In this document: positions 25,504 to 33,880 of the stretch, in pieces
Numbering within the stretch: position 1 is the stretch's first letter
Layout: the number at the start of each line of letters is the position of its first letter
From: DATKJS01 sp964551995
Lineage (GTDB): Bacteria; Acidobacteriota; Aminicenantia; Aminicenantales; Saccharicenantaceae
Direction of reading: 5' to 3'
Assembly (NCBI GenBank): GCA_964551995.1
Contig: CAZKFD010000012.1
Coordinates: 1 to 64,000, forward strand
DNA length: 64,000 nt
Notes under the pieces: model-generated
Told to the model about the DNA's origin: nothing
The model's database searches: none
The model's input: only the letters and a program-made list of their open reading frames with translations
Program-made: the position numbers and the translations under genes

Positions 25504-27441
25504 TCAGTCAAGCGCCAGGACCTTGAGCCGCGATCCGTCCGCGCCGCCGCGGTAGACGCGTTCGAGGACCTTCACGAAATCCGCCGCCGTGGCCGACGGG
25601 ATGTCAAGGAACTTCTGGGGGTTCCGGTCCGTCAGCGGAAACCAGGTGCTCTGGATCTGGACCATGATCCTGTGGCCCGGACGGAAGGTGTGGCACACGT
25701 CCGGCATCACGAATTCGGCCCGCGCGGGCCGGCCGGGGACGAACGGCTCCGGCTTGGCCCTGTCCTCGCGGAACTTGCCCCGGAACGGCTCGCCGCGGAG
25801 CAGCTGCTGGTATCCCCCCATATGCACGCCCGAGGGGTTCGGCTCCGGGTCCGGATAATCATCGGGGTAGACGTCGATGAGCTTGACGTCGAAGTCGGAG
25901 TCCGTTCCCGAGGTGGAGACCTTCAGGCTCGCCGTGACGGGGCCGGCGATCGTGAGGTCCCGGTCGAGCGGCTCAGTCTCATAGACGAGCACGTCCGGCC
26001 TCTCGGACGCGAACCGCTGGTCCCCGGTCATGTAGTCGTACGGCATGCCCGGGCCGATGCGGCCGATGACGGGCACGGGACGGGCGGGGTCGCTGAGGTA
26101 TTCGTCGAAGTCCGCGCCCGACGACTCAGGTTCGAAGGACAGCCGGCCTCGCGAGCCCAGATAGAGGACCTTTTCCCGGGCTCCCTGCGGCGGCCAGACT
26201 TCCTCCGGGCGCCACACGTTCGTTCCCGTCTCGAAGATCCAGGCTTTCGGAACCCGGCCGTTCGCCGCAGAAGCCGGGCCCTCCCCCCGCCCTTTGAGGC
26301 AGTAGACGAAGAAGGGCAGCTCTATGCGCTCCTGGAAATACTCCCCGGTATTGGACCCGAAGCTCACGTCGCCGACCCGGTCGCTCTCCCGGTCGGCCCA
26401 GCCGCCGTGGGTCCATGGCCCCATGACCAGGATGACGGACGAGGCCGGATGGCCGTCGTTCAGGGCGCGGAACAGCTTCGGCGTGCCGCCGAGGTCCTCG
26501 GCGTCGAACCAGCCGCCCACGACCAGCACGGCCGGTTTGACGTTTTGCATGTGGCTCGTCAGCGCCCGGAGCCGCCAGTACTCGTCGTACGTCGGATGCG
26601 AGACGAGCTCGTCCCAGTAGGGGTTCCCCCCGTCCCCGAGGAGCGCTCTGGCGTTGGAGAGGGGCCCCATCCTCAAATAATAATCGTACTGGTCGGGCGT
26701 ACCGAAGCTGAATCCGCCGGACCTCTTGGGCACGGCCGGCCCGTCTGGGCGCGGGCGGAACATCGCATAGAAGCCGAAGTTGGCCGCCAGAAACAGGGCC
26801 CCGTTGTGATAGGCGTCGTCGCCGTTGCCGACGTCGGCCATCGGCGCCTGCGGCGAGACCGCCTTGAGCGCCGGGTGGGAGCCGATCAGGCCGAACGCGG
26901 CGTAGAAGCCGGGGTACGAGATTCCCCACATGCCGACCGCTCCGCTGTTGCCGGGGACGTGCTTGACGAGCCAGTCGATCGTGTCGTACGTGTCCGTGCT
27001 CTCGTCAGTGTCGGTCGGCCCCGAGAAGCGCGTCTTGTGATACGGGATGTCGACGAACTCGCCTTCCGACAGCCCGCGGCCGCGGACATCCTGGTAGGCG
27101 ACAATGAACCCTTCCTTTTCGCAGGCCTCGGAGGGGCCGACGACGGCCCTGTATTTGTCGATCCCGTAGGGCGCCACAGAGTAGGGCGTGCGCTCGAGGA
27201 GGATCGGGTAGGTGCGACTCGAATCCTTGGGCGCGTAGACCGAGGTGAAGAGCTTCACGCCGTCCCTCATCGGGATGCGGTAATCGTATTTCGTATAGTG
27301 CGCCTTGGTATATTCGAGGCTCTGGCTCGCCGCCCCCCTCTGGAGATCGGCCCGGAGGAGCGGCCCGGTCCGGACAAGAGCCACGGCCGCCAGCCACAGG
27401 ACGGCTGCGACGGCCGGCCGCTTCGGAAATCCTTTGTTCAT
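25504..27441 (-). CDS. Secreted CocE/NonD family hydrolase (X-Pro dipeptidyl-peptidase S15 type)
   Basis: This 645-residue alpha/beta-hydrolase has a signal peptide (~1-32). The N-terminal core has MRDGVKLFTSVYAP, ILLERTPYS and the nucleophile elbow GISYPG (Ser near 170). The acid lies near VVGGWFDAEDLGG and the His in GPWTHGGW. The C-terminal jelly-roll (from ~400, LKVSTSGTDSDFDVKL) is typical of X-Pro dipeptidyl peptidases, cocaine esterases and acylases. The real substrate, ester or Xaa-Pro peptide, cannot be told apart by sequence alone. ATG 27441 is supported by GGAGAGGAG 6 nt upstream. Confidence 0.88.
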   Translation of the reverse strand: MNKGFPKRPAVAAVLWLAAVALVRTGPLLRADLQRGAASQSLEYTKAHYTKYDYRIPMRDGVKLFTSVYAPKDSSRTYPILLERTPYSVAPYGIDKYRAVVGPSEACEKEGFIVAYQDVRGRGLSEGEFVDIPYHKTRFSGPTDTDESTDTYDTIDWLVKHVPGNSGAVGMWGISYPGFYAAFGLIGSHPALKAVSPQAPMADVGNGDDAYHNGALFLAANFGFYAMFRPRPDGPAVPKRSGGFSFGTPDQYDYYLRMGPLSNARALLGDGGNPYWDELVSHPTYDEYWRLRALTSHMQNVKPAVLVVGGWFDAEDLGGTPKLFRALNDGHPASSVILVMGPWTHGGWADRESDRVGDVSFGSNTGEYFQERIELPFFVYCLKGRGEGPASAANGRVPKAWIFETGTNVWRPEEVWPPQGAREKVLYLGSRGRLSFEPESSGADFDEYLSDPARPVPVIGRIGPGMPYDYMTGDQRFASERPDVLVYETEPLDRDLTIAGPVTASLKVSTSGTDSDFDVKLIDVYPDDYPDPEPNPSGVHMGGYQQLLRGEPFRGKFREDRAKPEPFVPGRPARAEFVMPDVCHTFRPGHRIMVQIQSTWFPLTDRNPQKFLDIPSATAADFVKVLERVYRGGADGSRLKVLALD

Positions 27442-27550
27442 CCCCAACTCCTCTCCGCCCGGGCCTTCATCGGCCACCGCCGCTTCCGGAATGGTCCGCC
27501 GGCGCCGCGAAAAAAGCGCGTATCCCAGGTGAAAGCGGCGGATATTGGCA

Positions 27551-27556
27551 TATAAT
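27551..27556 (+). promoter_or_regulatory. Consensus -10 box directly before start codon
   Basis: A perfect TATAAT at 27551-27556 ends 7 bp before the ATG at 27564. The -35 region is weak. Transcription from it would begin at or next to the start codon. Confidence 0.5.
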
Positions 27557-27563
27557 AAGAGCC

Positions 27564-28097
27564 ATGAATCGTCCCCAGGGGACGCCGCGAAGACGGAAGA
27601 CGCCGGCGACTGTCCGCTGGCTCCTCGGCGCCAACGGCCTTCTCATCGCCGTCACCTGGATGATCTCGGGGGTCGAATACGGCCGGTTGCCGGCGAAGAT
27701 CGCCTCGTGGAGGAGCCTTTGGGCGGCGGGCCTGGCCGCCGTGGACAAGTCTCCGGCCTTTTTCCTTTATCCGGCCGCCCAGGTCGCTTTCTTCGCCGCC
27801 TTCCTCGTTCTGGCCGAGCTCTATTTCGTCGGCGCGCCGGAAGAGGGAAGCGAGACGACGCCCGTGGACCCGGATAGGGCCGGGCGCCTCCGGGATCTCA
27901 AGGAGGAGGCCGTCTCCTTGGCCCTGATCTTTATCAACCTGATCTTTATCCATCTCCAGACCAGCCTGATCCTCCTCTCCCGGGGGATCGGAACGGGCAT
28001 CAACAGGCCCTATGCCCTCATGCTCGTCGCCGTCCTGCTCGTCCTTATCCCATACTACCACATACGCCGGGGAACCGTCCTTGAAAAACGTCATTGA
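27564..28097 (+). CDS. Uncharacterised four-helix membrane protein
   Basis: This 177-residue protein has a basic N-terminal tail and predicted helices near 19-37, 64-83, 115-137 and 147-163, so it is an inner-membrane protein. The short segment GRLPAKIASWRSLW after helix 1 is vaguely like the loop of DUF1648/SdpI-type proteins, but I would not assign it. There is no Shine-Dalgarno sequence, and a consensus -10 box lies immediately upstream, pointing to leaderless translation. It is followed after 120 bp by a DUF2911 gene that has its own promoter. Confidence 0.65.
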   Translation: MNRPQGTPRRRKTPATVRWLLGANGLLIAVTWMISGVEYGRLPAKIASWRSLWAAGLAAVDKSPAFFLYPAAQVAFFAAFLVLAELYFVGAPEEGSETTPVDPDRAGRLRDLKEEAVSLALIFINLIFIHLQTSLILLSRGIGTGINRPYALMLVAVLLVLIPYYHIRRGTVLEKRH

Positions 28098-28150
28098 GCC
28101 GCTTCCTCCGGAGCCGGTGAGCCCGAAAGCCGGGGCCTCTCCCGTGCCGG

Positions 28151-28179
28151 TTCTTTCGGAGCCCCGATTGGGTTATAAT
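28151..28179 (+). promoter_or_regulatory. Promoter of DUF2911-bacillithiol gene run
   Basis: A consensus TATAAT at 28174-28179 has a weak TTCTTT 17 bp upstream (28151-28156). It precedes the GTG at 28218 by about 32 nt of leader and could serve the whole run to 36682. Confidence 0.5.
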
Positions 28180-28217
28180 AAATAGGTGTCTCGTCAAAAC
28201 CATCGAAGGAGGAGAAT

Positions 28218-28802
28218 GTGAAACGCTTCAACCTGGCATGGGGTCTTGTCCCGGTCCTGGCCCTTCTCATGACTGTGCCGTCGATTTCGCTCGCCCAGGG
28301 GAATAAGATCCCCGCGAGTCTGAGAGCGACGGTGACGCAAAAGCTCGGAACCGACGCGGTCATCACGATCGATTACAGCCGGCCGGGCGTCAAAGGAAGG
28401 AAGATCTGGGGAGGGCTGGTTCCCTACGGCATGAACCCCGGAAACAAGTATTCGAAGAACAAGCCCTTTCCCTGGCGGGCCGGGGCCAACGAGAACACCA
28501 CGATCGAGTCCAATAAGGACCTCCTTATCGAGGGCAAACCGCTCGCGGCGGGCAAGTACGGCATCCACATGATCCCGGGCGAAAAGGAATGGACGATCAT
28601 CTTCAGCAAGAAGAACGACGCCTGGGGGAGCTTTTCCTACGACCCGGCGGACGACGCCCTGCGGGTCACGGTCACGCCGGTCAAGGCCCCGCACGAAGAA
28701 TGGCTGATGTTCGGTTTTGACGACCTCGCGGGGACCGCGGCCACCGTCTACCTCCGCTGGGAACAGTTGAAAGTGCCGTTCAGAATCCAGCTGGCCAAAT
28801 AA
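28218..28802 (+). CDS. Secreted DUF2911 family protein
   Basis: This 194-residue protein has a signal peptide (~1-26, ending SLAQG). The DUF2911 signature is clear: ITIDYSRPGVKGRKIWGGLVPYG, then RAGANENTTIESNKDLLIEGKPLAAGKYGIHMIPG split over 80-120, and EWTIIFSKKNDAWGS. The function of the family is unknown; members are periplasmic beta proteins. GTG 28218 follows AAGGAGGAG, and an ATG two bases earlier is out of frame. It is upstream of the LmbE deacetylase by 46 bp. Confidence 0.85.
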   Translation: MKRFNLAWGLVPVLALLMTVPSISLAQGNKIPASLRATVTQKLGTDAVITIDYSRPGVKGRKIWGGLVPYGMNPGNKYSKNKPFPWRAGANENTTIESNKDLLIEGKPLAAGKYGIHMIPGEKEWTIIFSKKNDAWGSFSYDPADDALRVTVTPVKAPHEEWLMFGFDDLAGTAATVYLRWEQLKVPFRIQLAK

Positions 28803-28848
28803 CCGGAGAACGGAGTTTCCGGGACGGAGTTCCAGGAGGGGCGGCTCT

Positions 28849-31371
28849 TTGCGGCCTGAGAGAGGATCGTTTTTCAAAAAGATCGCGGGAGCGGTCATCG
28901 GGCTGGCCCTCTTCCCCGCCGTCTTTCTCCGCGCCCAACAGGACGGCATCAAGGGTTCCGGGGACCTGGAGATCGCCCTCCAGAAGCTCAATGTCCTCGG
29001 GTCTGTCCTTTATGTGGCCGCTCACCCGGACGACGAGAACACGGCCCTGTTGTCCTATTTTTCAAAGGGCCGCAAGTTCCGGACGGCGTACCTGTCCCTC
29101 ACGCGAGGCGAGGGGGGGCAGAACCTGATCGGCCCGGAACAGGGCCTCGAGATCGGACTCATCCGGACGCAGGAGCTGCTCTCCGCCCGCCGCATCGACG
29201 GGGCCGAACAGTATTTCACGCGGGCCATCGACTTCGGCTATTCCAAAGCCGCGGAGGAGACATTCGACTTCTGGGGGAAGGACAAAGTCCTGGCGGACGT
29301 TGTCTGGGTCATCAGGAAATTCCGTCCCGACGTCATCATCACGCGCTTCACACCCGACAATTTCGGAGGGCACGGCCACCACAGGGCCTCGGCGATACTG
29401 GCCCAGGAAGCGTTCTCCGCCGCGGCCGACCCGAACCAATTCCCTGAACAGCTCAAGTATGTGACTCCCTGGAAAGCCAAGAGACTGCTCTGGAACAGCT
29501 GGCGCTCGCCCCAACAGGAGCCGACCCGAAGCCCGCTGCACATCGATACGGGGGAATATAATCCCCTGCTGGGAAAATCATATACGGAGATCGCGGCGGA
29601 GGGCCGCTCCCAGCACAAGAGCCAGGGCTTCGGCTCAGCCGGAAGGCGCGGCGCGCAGTACGAGAACTTCGAACTCCTGGCCGGGCAGGCGGCCTCCCGG
29701 GACGTGTTCGAAGGGATCGACACCTCGTGGGAACGTCTCCCCGGCGGGCGTCGCGTGGGGCTCCTTCTGGCCGGGACGATCAAGTCATTCGACCCGGCTG
29801 AGCCCTGGAAATCCGTCTGCCGCCTGCTGGCCGCCTACGAAGAGATGGGCCGGCTGCCGGACGGGCCCTGGGTCCGGCTGAAAAGGGAGGAAATGGCGCG
29901 CGTCATCCGCGCCTGCGCGGGGATCTGGCTCGAGGCCATAGCCGACGATTATGCGGCGGCCCCCGGGGACGCGGTCTCGGTCCGGACGACGGTGCTCAAC
30001 CGCTGCGACCTTCCGTTCGTCTTTCACGGTCTGAGCTTCCCCCAATTGGCCACCGGCTCGGTCCCGGACGCGCCGCTCAAGAACAACGAGCCCTTCTCCA
30101 TCGAATCCACCCTCCACATTCCGGCCGATTTCCCCATCTCCCAGCCGTATTGGCTGGTCGCGCCGCACACGGAGGGCCTGTATACCGTCAGCGATCAGAA
30201 CCTCATCGGTCTCGCCGAAAACCCTTCGTCCGTCAGCGCCCGGATGACCCTGAGCCTCGACGGACATCTCCTGGAATGCGCCGTTCCTGTTCTCTTCCGC
30301 TGGACCGACCCGGTGAACGGCGAACTTCTGCGGCCCCTCGAGATCAGACCTCGGGTGACGTTCCAGATCGACGACACGGTCTGCATCTTCGCCGGCGACC
30401 GCCCCAAAACCATCAAGCTCAGGCTGAAGAGCCATTCGGCCGGTGTCTCGGGGAGCGTACGCCTCCTGGGCCCGGCGTCATGGAGAATCTCCCCGTCGTC
30501 CGTCCCATTCTCGCTGCCCGGAAAATTCGACGAATGCGCGGTCGCGTTCGACGTCGTCCCGCCGCAGGCCGCGGGGGTCGCCGATCTGACGGCCGAGGCC
30601 GAGGTCGCCGGGGAGAAGATCGCTCGCGAGCTCGTGGAGATCTCCTACCCTCATATCCATCGTCAGGTCTATTTTCCCGAGAGCCGGATCAGGGCCGTCA
30701 AGCTCGACGTCAGGACCGACGGGAAAAAGATCGGCTATATCATGGGGGCGGGCGACGAGATCCCGGGCGCCCTCCAGAATCTCGGATATGACGTCGTCCT
30801 GCTGGATGACGAGAGCATCGAAAACGCGGACCTTTCCCCGTTCGATACGGTCATCACCGGCGTCAGGGCCTATAACACGCGGGACAGCCTCAAGCACGCG
30901 AAGGACCGGCTTCTCGAGTACGTGGCCGGCGGCGGGACCCTCGTCGTCCAGTACAACGTGGCCTCGCCCCAGCTGACCGGCCTCATCGGGCCGTATCCCT
31001 TCACGATCGGCCGGGACCGCGTGAGCGTGGAAACGGCGCCGGTGACGTTCCTGGCCCCCGGGCACCAGCTTCTGAGCGTCCCGAACCGGATCACGGCCGA
31101 CGACTTTAAGGGCTGGATCCAGGAGCGGGGGCTGTATTTTGCGGCCCAATGGGACGGAAGATACGAAACCATCCTCTCGTGTCACGACCCCGGCGAGCCG
31201 GACAAGCCGGGCGGACTGCTCTTTGCCCGATACGGAAAGGGGGTTTTCATCTATACGGCCTACTCGTGGTTCCGGCAGCTGCCGGCGGGCGTGCCGGGAG
31301 CGTTCCGGCTCTTCGCCAATATCATCTCCGCGGGGAAAGCAGCTGAACAACGACCCGACGAAAAAAAATGA
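28849..31371 (+). CDS. Large secreted PIG-L/LmbE-type N-deacetylase with C-terminal GATase-like domain
   Basis: This 840-residue protein has a signal peptide or anchor at ~8-30. The PIG-L domain spans ~40-200, with AAHPDDEN (zinc His, Asp, catalytic Asp) near 56 and GHGHHRA supplying the third ligand. A beta-rich middle (~290-590) is followed by a Rossmann/GATase-like module (~610-830, starting near GKKIGYIMGAGDEI). It should deacetylate an N-acetyl sugar or similar compound outside the cytoplasm. The start is TTG 28849, with AGGAGGGG 7 nt before. It lies immediately upstream of bshC-bshB1-bshA; BshB1 belongs to the same deacetylase superfamily, so two LmbE-type enzymes share one gene run. 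Confidence 0.82.
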   Translation: MRPERGSFFKKIAGAVIGLALFPAVFLRAQQDGIKGSGDLEIALQKLNVLGSVLYVAAHPDDENTALLSYFSKGRKFRTAYLSLTRGEGGQNLIGPEQGLEIGLIRTQELLSARRIDGAEQYFTRAIDFGYSKAAEETFDFWGKDKVLADVVWVIRKFRPDVIITRFTPDNFGGHGHHRASAILAQEAFSAAADPNQFPEQLKYVTPWKAKRLLWNSWRSPQQEPTRSPLHIDTGEYNPLLGKSYTEIAAEGRSQHKSQGFGSAGRRGAQYENFELLAGQAASRDVFEGIDTSWERLPGGRRVGLLLAGTIKSFDPAEPWKSVCRLLAAYEEMGRLPDGPWVRLKREEMARVIRACAGIWLEAIADDYAAAPGDAVSVRTTVLNRCDLPFVFHGLSFPQLATGSVPDAPLKNNEPFSIESTLHIPADFPISQPYWLVAPHTEGLYTVSDQNLIGLAENPSSVSARMTLSLDGHLLECAVPVLFRWTDPVNGELLRPLEIRPRVTFQIDDTVCIFAGDRPKTIKLRLKSHSAGVSGSVRLLGPASWRISPSSVPFSLPGKFDECAVAFDVVPPQAAGVADLTAEAEVAGEKIARELVEISYPHIHRQVYFPESRIRAVKLDVRTDGKKIGYIMGAGDEIPGALQNLGYDVVLLDDESIENADLSPFDTVITGVRAYNTRDSLKHAKDRLLEYVAGGGTLVVQYNVASPQLTGLIGPYPFTIGRDRVSVETAPVTFLAPGHQLLSVPNRITADDFKGWIQERGLYFAAQWDGRYETILSCHDPGEPDKPGGLLFARYGKGVFIYTAYSWFRQLPAGVPGAFRLFANIISAGKAAEQRPDEKK

Positions 31372-31489
31372 GGACGGGGAGGGGCGGCCTCCGTTCTTTT
31401 CGACGTGGGGCCGCTTGTACGCCGTCGTCCTGCTGATCCTGGCGCTCCAGATCGTGCTTTTCTACCTGCTCACCATCGCCTTTAAGTAA
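31343..31489 (+). CDS. Mini membrane protein preceding bshC
   Basis: This short frame ends at TAA 31487-31489, directly abutting the bshC ATG. Its tail holds one strong transmembrane helix (LYAVVLLILALQIVLFYLL) after a polar segment with PPFFSTWGR. No ATG is in frame. CTG 31343 has GGGGA 6 nt upstream and would give 48 residues; TTG at the start of the helix would give 24. bshC itself lacks a ribosome site, so translation of this frame could deliver ribosomes to bshC. Plausible but unproven. Confidence 0.42.
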   Translation: MNNDPTKKNEDGEGRPPFFSTWGRLYAVVLLILALQIVLFYLLTIAFK

Positions 31490-33106
31490 ATGACGGATTC
31501 GAGCGTGCCCCCGCGTCTCCCCCCGATCGCCGACGACTACATTCACCGCTACGCCAGGGTCCGCGAATTTTTCAACGGCGATTTCCGCGAACCGGCGGCC
31601 TTCGGCCGCCAGGTCGAAGCCGTCCGGACGCGCCGGATCCCCCGGGAGGCCCTGGCCGCCGTCCTGGCCGAACAGAACAAGAACTTCGGCTGCGGGCCCG
31701 AGACGCTCGACGGGATCGCGAGGATCGCCAGCCGCGGGGCCTGCGCCGTCGTCACGGGTCAGCAGGTCGGGCTGTTTTCCGGCCCCCTCTACACGATCTA
31801 TAAAGCCTTGACCGCCGTCAAGCTCGCGATCGAGCTCGAGCGGAAGGGCTTTGGGCCGGTCGCGCCGGTCTTCTGGCTGGCGTCGGATGATCACGACCTC
31901 GCGGAGATCGACCACATCGCGCTCGCGGACAGGGAGAACCGGATCCGGGAGATCCGCTGCGGCCGGCCGTCGCACGAATCGCGGATCCCCGTCTCGAAGG
32001 TCCCGCTCCCCCCGGAGATCGGCGACTGCCTGCAGGCCCTGAGCGACCTCACGCTGGAGACCGAATTCAAGACGGAGATCGTCCGGGCGCTGCGGGAGGA
32101 CTACGCGGCGGGCCGCTCCTTCCCAGAGGCGTTCGGCCGCTGGATGACCCGGCTGTTCAAGTCCCGCGGCTTGATCTTCGTCGACGCCAGCCACCCCCTT
32201 CTCAAAGAGATGGGAAGGGATGTTTTCCGCCGCGAGATCGCCGAGGCCTCCCCCTCGACCCGGCAGGCCGCGGCCGCGTCCGGCCGGCTGGAACGCGCCG
32301 GTTACGGGGCCCCGATACCGCTTCACGACGGGATCCTCAACCTTTTTTATGCCGAGAGGGAACGGCAGGCCGTCCAGTGGAATAACGAGGCCTTCTTCGT
32401 GCGGGACGGACCGTCGCCGATGTCCCGGGACGCCCTTCTCGCCCTGGCTGAGGAGAAGCCGTTCCTCTTCAGCCCGAACGTGCTGTTGCGGCCGATCTTT
32501 CAGGACGCTTTCCTGCCTACGGTCGCCTATGTCGGCGGCCCGGGCGAGATCGCCTATTTCGCCCAATTGAAGGGCGTTTATGAAGCTTTCGGCCTGCCCA
32601 TGCCCGTGATCTACCCGCGCGCGAGCGGGACCATCGTCGAAAAGACGATCGACCGCATTCTGAAAAAGTTCCGCCTGACGGTGCCCGACATCTGGCGCGA
32701 CGCCGCCGCGATCCCCTCGGAAATCGTCGGGGACGAGATTCCCGCTTCCGTGCGGGCGGCCCTGGGCCGGGCGCGCGAGCACCTGGAGGTCGATTTTTCC
32801 GCGCTGAAAGCGGAGATGCTGGGCTTCGAACCCGGGCTGAGCGATTCGCTCGACCTGGCCAAGGGCAAGCTGAGCCAGCAGATGAATTTCCTGGAAAAGA
32901 AAATGCGGCAGGCGGCGGTCCGGCGGAACGAGGTCGCGGTCCGGCAGCTTCGGAAGGCCGTCGACAACCTCTTCCCGAACCGCCACCTCCAGGAGAGGGT
33001 CTTCAATATCGCGCCTTATCTGATAAAATACGGCACGGCCCTCATGGACAGGCTTTACGAGGCCATCGATATCGGCGAGGCCGACCACCAGTTTCTGCTG
33101 GTCTGA
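31490..33106 (+). CDS. bshC: Bacillithiol biosynthesis cysteine-adding enzyme BshC
   Basis: This 538-residue cytoplasmic enzyme is the putative ligase that adds cysteine to glucosaminyl-malate, the last step of bacillithiol synthesis. Family hallmarks: VVTGQQVGLFSGPLYTIYKA (about 84-104), FWLASDDHDLAEIDHI (about 124-139), VYPRASGTIVE-like (near 370) and a coiled-coil region (~420-510) typical of BshC. Its length is typical. The ATG directly follows the stop of a mini ORF and there is no Shine-Dalgarno sequence, implying coupled translation. bshB1 follows after 28 bp. Confidence 0.93.
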   Translation: MTDSSVPPRLPPIADDYIHRYARVREFFNGDFREPAAFGRQVEAVRTRRIPREALAAVLAEQNKNFGCGPETLDGIARIASRGACAVVTGQQVGLFSGPLYTIYKALTAVKLAIELERKGFGPVAPVFWLASDDHDLAEIDHIALADRENRIREIRCGRPSHESRIPVSKVPLPPEIGDCLQALSDLTLETEFKTEIVRALREDYAAGRSFPEAFGRWMTRLFKSRGLIFVDASHPLLKEMGRDVFRREIAEASPSTRQAAAASGRLERAGYGAPIPLHDGILNLFYAERERQAVQWNNEAFFVRDGPSPMSRDALLALAEEKPFLFSPNVLLRPIFQDAFLPTVAYVGGPGEIAYFAQLKGVYEAFGLPMPVIYPRASGTIVEKTIDRILKKFRLTVPDIWRDAAAIPSEIVGDEIPASVRAALGRAREHLEVDFSALKAEMLGFEPGLSDSLDLAKGKLSQQMNFLEKKMRQAAVRRNEVAVRQLRKAVDNLFPNRHLQERVFNIAPYLIKYGTALMDRLYEAIDIGEADHQFLLV

Positions 33107-33134
33107 GGGAGCCTCGCGTCAAGGAGAGACGGGC

Positions 33135-33872
33135 ATGGACTTGGAAGCCCTGGCATTCGCAGCCCACGCCGACGACGCCGAGCTCTCGTGCGGCGGCACG
33201 CTCGCCAAGCTGGCGGAGCTCGGACATCGAACGGGCATCGTCGTCCTGACCCGCGGGGAAGCGGCCACGCGCGGCAGCGCGGCCATCCGCGCCCGGGAGT
33301 TCGCCGCCGCGGCGAAGATTCTGGGGCTGGCGGCCCGCGAGATGCTGGACATTCCCGACGGACGGGTGGAAGTGACCTGGGAGAACAAGATCAAGATCAT
33401 CCGGGTCCTGCGCGCCCATCGGCCGCGGATCGTCCTGGCCCCCTATTGGGTCGACCGGCACCCGGACCACGAGCAGACGTCCCGTCTGGTCCGCGAGGCG
33501 GCCTACCTGGCCGGTCTGAAGAAGATCGAAACGGGAGCTCCGCCGTTCCGGCCCTACAAGATCATTTATTATCAAACCCGGTTCGACTTTAGGCCCTCGT
33601 TCATCGTCGACGTGTCCGGCACGCACGACCGGAAGATGAAGGCCGTCAGGGCCTACGGATCCCAGTTCCATCATCCCGGCCGGCGCGCTTCCGGGAATGA
33701 GGAAACGCTCGTCGGCAGGCCCGAATTCCTGGAAATGATCGAGGCCCGGGACCGGCACAACGGCGCCCGGATCGGGGTCCGGTACGGGGAGCCTTTCCTG
33801 GTCCGGGAGGCCCTCCAGGTCGCCGACCCGGTGGAGTTTTTCGGCCCCGAGTATCTCTGGACCATCCCGTGA
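33135..33872 (+). CDS. bshB1: Bacillithiol biosynthesis deacetylase BshB1
   Basis: This 245-residue cytoplasmic LmbE-family zinc deacetylase removes acetyl from N-acetylglucosaminyl-malate to give glucosaminyl-malate. The first motif AAHADDAELSCGG (His11, Asp13/14) and the third zinc ligand in DRHPDHEQT are intact. GEAATRGS and AREMLDIPDG segments are typical of BshB1. The start ATG 33135 has AAGGAGAGA 6-10 nt upstream. Its stop overlaps a possible GTG of bshA. Confidence 0.93.
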   Translation: MDLEALAFAAHADDAELSCGGTLAKLAELGHRTGIVVLTRGEAATRGSAAIRAREFAAAAKILGLAAREMLDIPDGRVEVTWENKIKIIRVLRAHRPRIVLAPYWVDRHPDHEQTSRLVREAAYLAGLKKIETGAPPFRPYKIIYYQTRFDFRPSFIVDVSGTHDRKMKAVRAYGSQFHHPGRRASGNEETLVGRPEFLEMIEARDRHNGARIGVRYGEPFLVREALQVADPVEFFGPEYLWTIP

Positions 33873-33880
33873 GGACCGGC

